Below are positions 11,446-22,991 of a DNA stretch of 64,000 bases, piece by piece; within the stretch, counting starts at the first letter, position 1, and the number at the start of each line of letters is the position of its first letter. The DNA lies in assembly GCA_035578905.1 (NCBI GenBank), contig JAQJVL010000103.1:310001-374000 (forward strand). The letters are read 5' to 3'. The notes beneath the pieces were generated by a model. It had not been told where the DNA came from and ran no database searches. It was given only the letters and a program-made list of their open reading frames with translations. The DNA is from Stictocephala bisonia. Taxonomy: Eukaryota > Arthropoda > Insecta > Hemiptera > Membracidae. The position numbers and the translations under genes were made by a program.

Positions 11446-11865
11446 GCGAATATGAGGAAAACTATGATAATAATTGAAAATAATAATAGGGGTGAAAATA
11501 CAATAACGAAGAGCCAGTCGCCGAATAGTGTAACCCGTCAGGGTTTTGAGGCTGAGTTAGAAATAGCGCTGTTGGAAAGCTAAGCTTTCAATGTTAGTTT
11601 TTATCAGTAATATTCACCTTGTACTTGTTTGCTAGATCCTCCTTACTCTATTTTAACACTACACGCATAAGTAAAAAAAGTAAAACTTATATATATAGTT
11701 CAAATATATTTTTATATACACATATATTTATATTTACACATTTATAACCTGTAAGCCAGTCAATATCAAGTGTAGAAATACTATTAAAACTGTTTAAATA
11801 TCATTTAATATTGTTTTTGTGGTTTATAAAGTTTATTGAAGCATTCTAACACATTATGTTTGAAG
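11446..11865. other. AT-rich intergenic sequence, no feature seen
   Basis: No recognisable element. Confidence 0.5.
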
Positions 11866-11994
11866 ATGGCATTTTATATACATAAAAAGAACAACACTTA
11901 GCAATCTTTAAAAAAAAAAAAAAGATTGCTAAGTGTTGTTCTTTTTATGTATATAAATATATTAAGCAATCTAATAGCTACAAATGGCATTTTA
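11866..11994. repeat. Perfect 37-bp-arm palindrome with poly(A) loop
   Basis: Left arm 11873-11909 and right arm 11921-11957 are perfect inverted copies (CTTAGCAATCTTT / AAAGATTGCTAAG and outward to TTTATATAC / GTATATAAA), separated by exactly 11 A. An 11-bp direct repeat ATGGCATTTTA occurs at 11866-11876 and 11984-11994, and AAGCAATCT is repeated just right of the palindrome. It could be a tiny foldback element with a target duplication, a template-switch event, or a sequencing/assembly inversion. Confidence 0.85.
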
Positions 11995-14260
11995 ATTCTG
12001 TAACGATTGTAACTACCGTGACAAAATTGGAACTGTTGACAAAGGTAGTTAATTTAGTATATTAATTTTACTTTACACTTCTATAAAAAATTCACTTCTG
12101 CAAGTTTAATTTAAATTATATTTTTATTAGTTTTTGTAGGAATTTAAACATGTCAAGTTATTATAAGTAGAAAAAAAAAATTGTAAAAGTACACAAGAAA
12201 TCTATTTCAAATCGGGATTGTAATAATCAGGAATAAATCACCATGAGCTACGCGATTTTATGGAAATAAGACGATTAAAAATCAAGTTTAAAATTTGTGA
12301 AAATACTTTAATAGTTTGTCAACTCAAACGTTACATGATGCCTAAATAATACATTTGAATAAAACACTTTAAAGTCTTAAGTAATCAAAAGGAAAATATT
12401 TCGATATATTTTCAGTAGCGAATACGCACCCTTAAAGAAATTGTATTTAACAATATAGTATAGTTAATTGTGCTAAAAAATAAACAACGAGCTTGGGAGT
12501 GCTCAAAACTATCAATATTTTTAATCTATAAGGTCCAATGTAAAAAAATTTCAATTTAAGAAAACATAATATTCATCAAATAAGAATGCTAAGCTTAAGT
12601 TTGGAATACTGTGACAATTTAGGTCTTGATAAATGGTGACATTTTTAATGGTGCCTTTCAAGCCAACCTCTTAGCTTGAGAAATGTGCCTGGAGAGCTAC
12701 GTCATCATTTATACTTGCTCTCTCATTTGTAACGGTCAGAAATATTGTACATCTCAATTATTATTGGCATGCATTTTACGATAATAAAGAAATCGTGACA
12801 TGCGTAATAAAAAAATTGGTGATTTTTAAATGTTATTTTTATTTATTTTATTTGTGTGGTATTTGTCTTATTTTAAACTCATAATGTAATTACATATTTA
12901 AAAAAAAATATAGCTATTAAATATAAGGTTACATTATTTTTGTTGCAGCTTTTTACCGAAAAAAATGACAATTAAATACTATATACGTTTGATCAAATAT
13001 ATTTTTTAACTTTTGAGTTGAACAGTTCTACGCCAAATAATAAAAATGTTTCTAAAAGCTACATAGGGAAGACGATAAAGTCTATATTTATGGAACGGAA
13101 TATCCTAGAAGATCGTATAGTTTGCTTATGCTAGGGGGGGGGGGGAAATTACCATATATAATGGGCTGTACTTTCATTATATTAGCGATAAAATAATACA
13201 TGAGTTAATTTTTAAATATAAACAAACATAGATTGATTTCAATCAATCTTTTAACTCTAGATCAGAATATAACTCTTATGAAATAATACCTTTAGCAATC
13301 ACACAATTTTAATCTTTACAAAATATCTGTTAACATATTTATAAAGCATTGCAAAGTTTGTCATACTTTATTTTAGTACACATGTAGAATGAAAGAAAAA
13401 TCACAAGCTGGTAGTAACATAAAATTATTATCATGAATAAAAAATCATAGGAATAAGCATCTTTTTAGAGACTAAAAGAAAATTAGACTACGTATATTTT
13501 AAAAAATTACATGGACGATTACATCAATATAAATTGTTATTTAAAACTACATTTTAAACCGTCTAAAGTAAATAAATTACCGAGGAAGCTATTCAGTATG
13601 TGAGACTGATATTACTGATCTTAGGATATTCAGTACTAGTTAAAAAAATCTGTGAGTTTCAGATCCAGCATATTATTTGATAAAACTGTTAACTTTAATT
13701 TCTCGACATTCTATTATTTAATTATTTTGTATAGAGGTATGCTGGGGAAAAATATCAAACTTGTTTCATTTATTTTTCTTAGATATAAATATTTGAAAGA
13801 TCTAGGCTGAATAGAAAATATTTTACAAAATTCTTATACAATTAAGGTGGTAAGGGAGGTTTACTAATTCTAATTAATCACAGTACAAGACAAGAACCAG
13901 GTGTGCCAGACAATTTGCATGTCTCAGAGGTAATCCACAATTCAAATTCCATCTAAATAGGATTACACATGGCTATCTCTTAGAGGCATTTAATCAGAAT
14001 TAGTCTACTAATATCTATTTACCCTGGAGTTTGTAAGTTTATGCAGGGATCAATATAACTTACGTTTTTAATTAATTAATTATTGAAACCTTTTTAGGTT
14101 GGAGATTATTAAAATATATTGATTAAATTTAGAATAGCAAATTTTTATTTGCTTTTATCATTTGATAAATGTAAATAGATACGAGTGATTGGCAGTATTA
14201 TGTAATTAAACGTCTACAGATTGTTTTTAAATAGACATAGTAAAATGGTTAGTTGACTAT
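11995..14260. other. AT-rich intergenic sequence, no gene seen
   Basis: Long AT-rich stretch without an open frame of note. A run of about 12 G sits at 13134-13145. 13850-14050 is slightly GC-richer and may be an old repeat, but I cannot name it. Confidence 0.5.
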
Positions 14261-14265
14261 GTTTA

Positions 14266-14470
14266 TGGACCGTTAACAAAACAGTAAACAAGAAAGGAAC
14301 CAGGACAGACCCCTGGGGAACACCGCTTGTCACCTGCAGAAAATCAGATTTTTCAGCCACAGAAATGTTATATAAGATTACTTGGCACAGTTCAAAAGAA
14401 GGCGCATTTTCAATGTTTCATACCGTTGATTTAAGCATGTCTAAAGAAACGGTTCAATCGATTTTTTTAT
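14266..14470 (+). pseudogene. Retroelement-associated peptide relic (GTRTDPWGTP motif)
   Basis: One plus-strand frame stays open for about 65 codons and contains NKKGTRTDPWGTPLVT followed by a tract with LYKITWHSSK. The G-x-R-T-D-P-x-G-T-P-x-x-T core resembles a peptide commonly found in transposon-derived predicted proteins of animals. It has no visible start codon or catalytic motif, so it is at best a fragment. I assign it to mobile DNA by resemblance only. Confidence 0.35.
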
Positions 14471-15600
14471 TTAATTATTAGAGTATTGGTTTTAGTAACA
14501 TTGATAAAAAATTTTTAATTAATTTGCCAATATTGGATGTTATAATGGAACAGATTTTGTAAACTCTAGTAGATCTGTTATTAATTATTAATCCACTATG
14601 TCTATTAATTATTAATCCACTATGTCCATAAAGGGAAATTTATGGCTTTTGGATGGTTTTAGTATGAAATATTTTACTGTATTTTTAATATAAATTGCCT
14701 ACGAATTCTTATTTTCTACGTAAGATTTCAGTAATTTTTTAACAATAAAATATGAACGATGGACTATTACATTACATACTATATTTAATAACTATGAATG
14801 GTTTCTCGAAATAGTTTGGTTATTTGGTTATTTTTCCATTTTCATATCTGATAAAATGTCAGTTAGGATTTTTTGTCACAATAAATTTTAATGTTCGATC
14901 AAAAGCTGTAATATTTTGATCTAAAATAACAAACATTTTAATGTATAATATTTTTTATTATTAAATCAGCGCTAGCAATAAAATGTCAAAAACATATACT
15001 GCATGTTTAAAAAATAACAGTACGTATTTATGTTTAGGTATACTTTATTTTTTCTGTGTTGTTTAGTAAATATCTAAGATATTTTCCTACATAGTCTATA
15101 ATTGACAAATATGAATAAAATTCAGAAATAAAACAACACGTATATATGAATTCTTTACTTTTAGGTGATTATGATCAAATATTTGAAATAAACATAATCT
15201 TTAGTGGGGGCAAAATTAAGACTTTAAATTCTTCTCTTTCAATTAACCCAAATATTTCATATATTACGTAAGAAATAACTAAATAAATTACATTTTGTAA
15301 TTATTCTATTCTTTCTAATGTATCCTTTTCTTTTAATAAAAAAATTGACTTTTTAAAAAGTAATAACTTGAAACTTTATTATCTGTAAAATCTTCAAAAG
15401 TACTGAAAAACAAACAAATATACAACCTAGAATTATTTAGTGCCTAGGAAACATTATTTGATATTCCACTGTGACATCAAGTCGGCGAGTGATGTTAGTC
15501 GGGAGGGAAAGGGAATCCTATAGTTGGGAGAAAAGGGAAGGGGAATCCAGTGACACCGCAATCTAAGTTCCAAACTCCAGAAGATTAACACATTTTCAAC
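14471..15600. other. Intergenic sequence, no gene seen
   Basis: AT-rich up to about 15470, then GC-richer (GGGAGGGAAAGGGAATCC-like) just before the inverted-repeat element. A short direct repeat (TTCCAAACTCC near 15570, TTTCCAAACTCC near 15965) brackets that element at a distance. TTAATTATTAATCCACTATG is duplicated near 14580-14625. Confidence 0.45.
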
Positions 15601-15607
15601 GAATGCA

Positions 15608-15936
15608 TGAAAATCGCGCCCTGTGTAAATCGCGCCCCATCAAAAATCTGGGTAAATCGCGCCCTGTCTACCTGAACCTCTGAGTCACTTGACAGCCGTT
15701 TCATAAGGGGAATGACCGGGAATGGCCCACCTCCCAGTTAATCCCTGGTAGCTTTCTCTTTAGTCTTTTAACCTAACCTAACCTAACCTAACCTAACCTA
15801 GCCTAACCTAACCTAGCCTAACCTAACCTAACCTATGAATGGATAAAGTGCGAAGGGTTAATATTGTGCTAATTGACGTTGACGAGGGTTGACGTGACGA
15901 CGCATGGGGCGCGATTTTCACAGGGCGCGATTTACA
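15608..15936. mobile_element. Inverted-repeat (MITE-like) element with telomere-like core
   Basis: Termini are near-perfect 34-bp inverted repeats, 15608-15641 and 15903-15936, each built from two copies of AAATCGCGCCC. A third AAATCGCGCCCTGT lies just inside the left end (15653-15667). The interior is about 260 bp and includes a (CCTAA)n tract. The element is strikingly CpG-rich against an AT-rich background and has no open frame. It is non-autonomous, and the transposase family cannot be named because no clear target duplication touches the ends. Confidence 0.75.
15769..15835. repeat. Interstitial (CCTAA)n tract, TTAGG-type
   Basis: Thirteen consecutive 5-bp CCTAA units, two of them altered to CCTAG. 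TTAGG is the ancestral insect telomere repeat, so this is telomere-like DNA at an interstitial site. It lies inside the inverted-repeat element 15608-15936, so it was probably carried there or expanded there rather than marking a chromosome end. Confidence 0.85.
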
Positions 15937-18085
15937 GGTTACCTTTTCAACAGGCCGCAATGTTTCCAAACTCCCTCCTTCCTATCTATACCCTATTTAC
16001 TACCACACTGTTACCCTTAGGGCCTTAAGATGACACATTTTGATTGGTTAAAGTTCTTAAGATATAATTTGAGTGGTTTAATTATGAATGGCTTATAACG
16101 TTGAACTATATTTAAATATTACCTATGTTTATGAATTTATCCATATACTTTAAGCAAAAGATTTTATTTACATCTTTATTAATCACTGTTACTTGAAAAT
16201 AGTTCACTAAATTTTGATAAAAATAAAAAAATAATAATGAAGATAAAAACTGTGTAAAACTACACATTGTGTTATACTACCAGGAAAAATAACTATCAAT
16301 AGTTTAATATCAGACGCCTTGGGCGTCAATTGTTATAGTCATTGATGATGTTTATTGCATTTAGTATGAGCCAGTTATTTTGTATAGTTTTATTTTAGTT
16401 TAGTATAATGATTGATGCTTAATTCTAATACTTCACTGAAATGCATATATTGTATAAAAATAAGTAGAATATTGTTGATATATTTACAATTTCTGTGCCT
16501 TCAAACTATATAACTCATCTACAAGTGGTAAGACTAGCGTCAATAAATTAATTTACGCTGTAGTATGCCTTGTCAAAGCTTTGACATTTTAGTAGACATA
16601 TTCGCGTTATGTGTCCAGACTCCCCAAGGGTTCCACCCTTGAATCAAAAATGTTTGAGACATTTTAGCTGTTAAAATAATCACATACAGAAACGGAAACA
16701 TAGACAGAAATAAATCGGGATAGGATAAACTTTATATTGATTTGTTTTAGTATTGAACTCCTGAAAAATGTGGCTTCAATGATGATTGTTCAAATTGTTG
16801 CTGGATATTTGTATATAACATCCAACTATCATTGACTCACACTAATCACTGATTATGAAAAACTTCTATATCTTCCAAGCTTTTAAATGTTGTAGGACTG
16901 ATATTATTTTGTGCGATTAGTAAAAAAATGTGAATTCAACAGTTTTCAATAAGGGGTTTTAAGAAATTCTTTGTAGTTCCGGAATAGTAGTCGTTTTAGT
17001 GTATACATTTAGAAATGTTAAAAACAATGTTTTGTAATTTTTCCTGTAGCGTTTAAACGAGTGAAACATTTTAACTGCCATTAAGAGATACATCTTTGAA
17101 ACGATCTACAATTGCCTTCATGTAACCTTTTGCTCTATCTGATCTTCTTCACCCTTATGTAGAGCTAGATTTTCAGTTTGTGTGTGTCACTCAAAATGGC
17201 TACTTTATGCAATCTGAAAGTAGATTTATATTGTTTTCTAAAAAAATTCTAACTTCCAATAAACAAATATAATATTTTAGAAAAAAAAGAATGATTGATA
17301 GAATTATTAAAATTTTGATATAGTAAGAAACGTGTAAAAATGGCAGGAATCCTATGAATCAGGTCAGATTATTTTTTTTCACCCTTAAAGGTAGAAAGTG
17401 TCATATGACACGTGTATATCACCTGTCAATGTCTTTCACATCTGGCAAGAGGCAGCCTCAAAATATATATTACATGATCAATTTAATTTACACTGTCTTT
17501 TTATTGGGATACATGACCATACACTGACCATTTGTAAGTATAAGAATTTATAAAAATATTTTAAACAACAGAATTATTATTTATAATTGTTTAAATCTAC
17601 TGGTTAAATAATGTCACTTTATTTATTGGTTTTTACACTATACGTAATTAAATTGTGGAAATTGGATATGAAAAAAATAAGATTTAATTTAAATTAAATT
17701 TTCTACCTCGAGCGTTACGTTTTCTGTTATCATTTACCACATTTACGTCATTTATAAACAAGAAACATAAATTTTTCTTCTGTAGTAGTTTTTATTAGCT
17801 TGTAAATATTAAAAAAAAAAAAACATATTTATTCATTACCGATTGCTCATGTATAAATATTTTGTAATTACATCATTTATACTGTATTTGTAAGATTTTG
17901 CTGCATTGGACATAATCTTAAACTGAGTAAAATAAAAATAACAAGCCAATAATGAAATAATAATAAGAAATAATATTGGAAATATGCTAACGTAAAATAG
18001 TGTTATTTTCTGTTCTATAACAAAGGAAAAGAAAGTTTAAATACTATTCTTAAATTCAGTTTCTCTTTCTTCCTTTAGAAACATT
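15937..18085. other. Intergenic sequence, no gene seen
   Basis: AT-rich. Contains a perfect 14-bp palindrome GTGTCATATGACAC at 17398-17411 and a small GACGCCTTGGGCGTC hairpin near 16313. Neither has supporting context. Confidence 0.5.
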
Positions 18086-18089
18086 ATTC

Positions 18090-20905
18090 TGAGCTTGAGG
18101 CAGAATTTCTGGAATCAGTGAATAACCAAAAACGGCCTAGAAACAAGTTCATTAATCAGACACAAAACATAGTAACTATGTTACTGTGTAGAGCTACCAT
18201 GTGACACAACAACTGACATCTCTCTCATTTAGAACTTGAGGCAGTTGTAAGTCTAGAGAGTGCTTTCACCTGTACCTTCCATCACAGTTAGTTGTTGAGT
18301 AACACAGTAACTACATTACACTGTACAACAAGGTCTCGATAATCAGAGACACAACATGGTAACTGTGTTACATTGTAGAGTTACCATGTTACACATCAAC
18401 TGACAACTCTCTCACTTAGAACTTGAGGCAGTTGTAAGTCTAGAGAGTGCTTTCATCTGTACCTTCCATCACAGTTACTTATTGAGTAACATAGTAACTA
18501 CATTACACTGTACATCAAGTACGTTAATCAGATACAATATGGTAACTGTGTTACATTGTAGACTTACCGTGTTACACATCAACTGACAACTCTCTCACTT
18601 AGAACTTGAGGCAGTTGTAAGTCTAGAGAGTGCTTTCATCTGTACCATCCATCACAGTTAGTTGTTGAGTAACACAGTAACTACATTACACTGTACAACA
18701 AGGTCGATAATCAGAGACACAACATGGTAACTGTGTTACATTGTAGAGTTACCGTGTTACACATCAACTGACAACTCTCTCACTTAGAACTTGAGGCAGT
18801 TGTAAGTATAGAGAGTGCTTTCACCTGTACCTTCCATCACAGTTAGTTGTTGAGTAACATAGTAACTACATTACACTGTACATCAAGTTCATTAATCAGA
18901 CACAATATGGTAACTGTGTTACATTGTAGAGTTACCGTGTTACACATCAACTGACAACTCTCTCACTTAGAACTTGAGGCAGTTGTAAGTCTAGAGAGTG
19001 CTTTCATCTGTACCATCCATCACAGTTAGTTGTTGAGTAACACAGTAACTACATTACACTGTACATCAAGTTCGTTAATCAGATACAATATGGTAACTGT
19101 GTTACATTGTAGAGTTACCGTGTTACACATCAACTGACAACTCTCTCACTTAGAACTTGTAAGTCTAGAGAGAGCAGTTGTAAGTCTAGAGAGTGCTTTC
19201 ATCTGTACCATCCATCACAGTTAGTTGTTGAGTAACACAGTAACTACATTACACTGTACAACAAGGTCGATAATCAGAGACACAACATGGTAACTGTGTT
19301 ACATTGTAGAGTTACCGTGTTACACATCAACTCACAACTCTCTCACTTAGAACTTGAGGCAGTTGTAAGTCTAGAGAGTGCTTTCATCTGTACCTTCCAT
19401 CACAGTTAGTTGTTGAGTAACATAGTAACTACATTACACTGTACATCAAGTTCGTTAATCAGACACAATATGGTAACTGTGTTACATTGTAGAGTTACCG
19501 TGTTACACATCAACTGACAACTCTCTCACTTAGAACTTGAGGCAGTTGTAAGTCTAGAGAGTGCTTTCACCTGTACCATCCATCACAGTTAGTTGTTGAG
19601 TAACATAGTAACTACATTACACTACACAACAAGTTCGTTAATCGGAGACACAACATGGTAACTGTGTTACATTGTAGATTTACCGTGTTACACATCAACT
19701 GACAACTCTCTCACTTAGAACTTGAGGCAGTTGTAAGTCTAGAGAGTGCTTTCATCTGTACCATCCATCACAGTTAGTTGTTGAGTAACATAGTAACTAC
19801 ATTACACTGTACATCAAGTTCGTTAATCAGACACAATATGGTAACTGTGTTACATTGTAGAGTTACCGTGTTACACATCAACTGACAACTCTCTCACTTA
19901 GAACTTGAGGCAGTTGTAAGTCTAGAGAGTGCTTTCACCTGTACCATCCATCACAGTTAGTTGTTGAGTAACATAGTAACTACATTACACTGTACATCAA
20001 GTTCGTTAATCAGACACAATATGATAACTGTGTTACATTGTAGAGTTACCGTGTTACACATCAACTGACAACTCTCTCACTTAGAACTTGAGGCAGTTGT
20101 AAGTCTAGAGAGTGCTTTCATCTGTACCATCCATCACAGTTAGTTGTTGAGTAACACAGTAACTACATTACACTGTACAACAAGGTCTCGATAATCAGAG
20201 ACACAACATGGTAACTGTGTTACATTGTAGAGTTACCGTGTTACACATCAACTGACAACTCTCTCACTTAGAACTTGAGGCAGTTGTAAGTCTAGAGAGT
20301 GCTTTCACATGTACCTTCCATCACAGTTAGTTGTTGAGTAACACAGTAACTACATTACACTGTACAACAAGGTCGATAATCAGAGACACATCATGGTAAC
20401 TGTGTTACATTGTAGAGTTACCGTGTTACACATCAACTGACAACTCTCTCACTTAGAACTTGGGGCAGTTGTAAGTCTAGAGAGTGCTTTCATCTGTACC
20501 TTCCATCACAGTTAGTTGTTGAGTAACACAGTAACTACATTACACTGTACAACAAGGTCGATAATCAGAGACACAATATGGTAACTGTGTTATATTGTAG
20601 AGTTACCGTGTTACACATCAACTGACAACTCTCTCATGTAGAACTTGAGGCAGGTGTAAGTCTAGAGAGTGCTTTCACCTGTAGCTTCCATAAGATTGTA
20701 ACTATATTACACTGTACAACAAGTTCGTTAATCGGAGACACAACATGGTAACTGTTTTACATTGTAGATTTACCCTGTTACACATCGACTGACAACTCTC
20801 TCACTTAGAACTTGAGGCAGGTATATTTCTAGAGAGTACTTTCAAATGTACCTTCCATCACAGTTAGTTGTTGATTAACATAGTAACTTCATTAAACTGT
20901 ACAAC
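18090..20905. repeat. ~184-bp satellite array, about 15 units
   Basis: The anchor AGAACTTGAGGCAG starts at 18231, 18418, 18601, 18786, 18969, 19349, 19532, 19717, 19900, 20083, 20270, 20455, 20640 and 20807, with a broken unit at 19152. The usual spacing is 183, 185 or 187 bp, 197 at one insertion and 167 at the degenerate right end. Two sequence subtypes differ in the AACAAGGTCGATAATCAGAG versus CATCAAGTTCGTTAATCAGA segment and recur in a partly regular order. Each unit carries inverted words (GTAACTGTGTTACA, AGTTACCGTGTTACA). No coding frame crosses the array. Confidence 0.95.
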
Positions 20906-20906
20906 A

Positions 20907-22290
20907 ACCAGAGACACAGCATGGCCAAATCACTTGATAATATTCTTTTTAACACCCACGTACGAACTACTAAGAGAGGTCTGATCCCTGGGTATGCATA
21001 TACAGTACTGAGTACTGAGTTCACTTAGGAGTTAATTGACTTTGTTGATTAAATCTAAGCCAAATTGATTGGTTTACGTCTAAGTAGGTAAGCTTTAATC
21101 AAGTAATTCTGTGGAATATGAGACTAGTAGTGTTTACATAAACAAACCCTTAACAACATAGTAAGTTTATGAAATTGTTATATAAAATTTTTTTTTTAAC
21201 TATTAGACAATTAGGCCTATTAAATTTTGTGTTCTATGTAATATATTAGGTTTTGGAAAGTAACACATTGTTTAAAAAAAATTAAAGTGCGAGCAAAAAT
21301 AAAATATTACTGAATTTTAAAATATGAGTATATTATTAATTGAATTTATAAAATTATGGCCCAACTATATAAGAACTAACATGGCATTTTCATATTATAT
21401 TTAATTAAGTAGTTTTAGATTTAGATTTGGGTGAAAAGAATGAAAAGAAAATGAGCTAACACCTTTTTTTACAGTAATTATGAAAAATAACTACAACAAA
21501 GGATTCATAAAAAGTATCATATGAGATATGTAACAACGTTTGTTGGTAAGAACCTTCCCACATAATTTAATTAAAAACTCTCCAATGAGCAATGAACTCT
21601 ATCAATGGTCTGTAAAACATTATTTACCATTTGATTAGATTACAGAAATAAAATAAAGATTTTTAGACTAGAGAACATTTAGTTTTATTGATTATATCAA
21701 TCTAAATTATTATCATTCTAAAAATATCAGTGCTATTAACCTTCATATTTATAAAATTTCCTTTTTTATGGACTGTAAAAAACTTTTAATAAGTCCTTAT
21801 TTACAGATTCTGGGAGATATATTTGAATTTGAATTAAAATAGGGAGGATTATCTATTTATTAAAAAGTAGTTAACTGGATGTTAAAACAAAATTCTCAGT
21901 AGTTGAAGATAGTTGAACTAATCACTTATTTAGTAAAACTATATAGAAAAAAAGCCCGAACTGAAAAGGATTCCGCTTTTACAATGTCAAGATACTTTGC
22001 TGTAAAAAAATCCATCGACAAATAACGTATTGTAATATTTTGAGAGCTACAAGGTAAAATAAATGTAAAAAAATGCTATTAATAAAAGCTTGGCAATTTT
22101 AAGTATAATTAACTATTACTCCAAAATATACTTCTTTAACTGTATTTGAATTCCCATAAAAAGTGAAGTTTAAGAATCATTGTTATTGTTCGAAAAACTT
22201 AACAATGCTATTACATATTTCAACAAGTAAAAAATGCATATTTAAATCAGAGTAACAGTTGCCCTCATACATTTCCATCACAACTATTAA
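20907..22290. repeat. ~1.4-kb direct duplication, left copy
   Basis: Matches 22992-24370 over essentially its whole length, starting at ACTGTACAACAACCAGAGA and running through 'GCATGGCCAAATCACTTGAT', 'GGTCTGATCCCTGGGTATGC', 'CCAATGAGCAATGAACTC', and on to 'AATCAGAGTAACAGTTG'. Differences are scattered substitutions and short indels. It is AT-rich and has no gene. The left edge coincides with the last satellite unit, so the duplicated block begins inside satellite sequence. Confidence 0.9.
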
Positions 22291-22310
22291 GGGTGTTTTT
22301 TATCAGCAGT

Positions 22311-22410
22311 NNNNNNNNNNNNNNNNNNNNNNNNNNNNNNNNNNNNNNNNNNNNNNNNNNNNNNNNNNNNNNNNNNNNNNNNNNNNNNNNNNNNNNNNNN
22401 NNNNNNNNNN
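22311..22410. other. Assembly gap (100 N)
   Basis: A run of exactly 100 N, the conventional placeholder for a scaffold join of unknown size. It lies between the two copies of the 1.4-kb duplication, so the true distance, and even the order, of the flanking pieces is uncertain. Confidence 0.99.
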
Positions 22411-22760
22411 GTTAGGTTAAGAGTGTATTTTATATAGTATAACAAGGTTAACAGTGCATTTTATATAGTATAACATGGAAAAAGATGCCATATTGGACAA
22501 AAAAAAGTTCATTTTATATAGTATAAGAGTGTACATTTTATATAGTATAAGGCTGCCACTTGGATGAGGGAATTTTGGAAGTGAATTTTCCCACGGGGTG
22601 TGAGTTGGCGCGGGAGGGAAAGACGCCATATTGGACAAAAAAAGTGAATTTTATATAGTATAACATGGAAAAAAAGTGTATTTTATATAGTATAACAAGG
22701 TTAACAGTGAATTTCATATAGTATAACATGGAAAAAGTTAGGTTAACAGTGAATTTTATA
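22411..22760. repeat. Cluster of TTTTATATAGTATAA motifs
   Basis: At least eight copies of TTTTATATAGTATAA, one with a single change to TTTCATATAG and the last ending in GTATGATG. They are irregularly spaced and often followed by CATGGAAAAA or CAAGGTTAACAGTG. GCCATATTGGACAAAAAAA occurs twice. It creates spurious minus-strand frames. It may be part of an unknown repeated element together with the next block. Confidence 0.8.
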
Positions 22761-22990
22761 TAGTATGATGTGGGAATTTGGAGGGAAATGTCGGAATTTG
22801 GAGGGAAATTTGAGGTTAGGAAAAGTGAGGTTAGGAAATTTGGCGGGAAATGGGCGCCGCCATCTTGGATCCAGTTCCGGCCGCCATCTTGGATCCGTTT
22901 CCGGCCGCCATCTTGGATCCGGTCACGTGATCGCTCTCGACCAATCAGAGGCCAGAAAAGTGGGTCTCGCTCTCTCAGTTTTTATCTACT
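22761..22990 (+). promoter_or_regulatory. GC-rich promoter-like block with repeated transcription-factor motifs
   Basis: From left to right it holds GGAATTTGGAGGGAAAT twice, AGGTTAGGAAA twice, TTTGGCGGGAAA (22839-22850, E2F-like), three copies of GCCGCCATCTTGGATCC (22856, 22880 and 22904; 24-bp spacing), which match the YY1/Pho core GCCGCCAT, then TCACGTGA (E-box), CCAATCAGAG (CCAAT-box-like) and CTCAGTTT (initiator-like TCAGTT) near 22975. The CpG content is high for this window. These motifs are known promoter elements in animals, but promoter function here is inferred. The two overlapping plus-strand frames (from 22765 and 22770) are by-products of the repeats. Confidence 0.4.
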
Positions 22991-22991
22991 A

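Noticed and set aside
13134..13145. Poly(G) run and poly(C) run at 33666 as a matched pair of element ends
   Set aside because: The flanking sequences do not match, so these are separate homopolymer runs.
15769..15835. Chromosome end (telomere)
   Set aside because: Only 67 bp, internal to an inverted-repeat element, with unique sequence on both sides.
16313..16328. GACGCCTTGGGCGTC as a terminator
   Set aside because: Intrinsic terminators of this bacterial type are not expected in a eukaryotic intergenic region, and there is no gene upstream.
18090..20905. Possible rRNA or other repeated RNA gene
   Set aside because: The ~184-bp unit matches no RNA gene I know and varies freely between units, so satellite DNA fits better.
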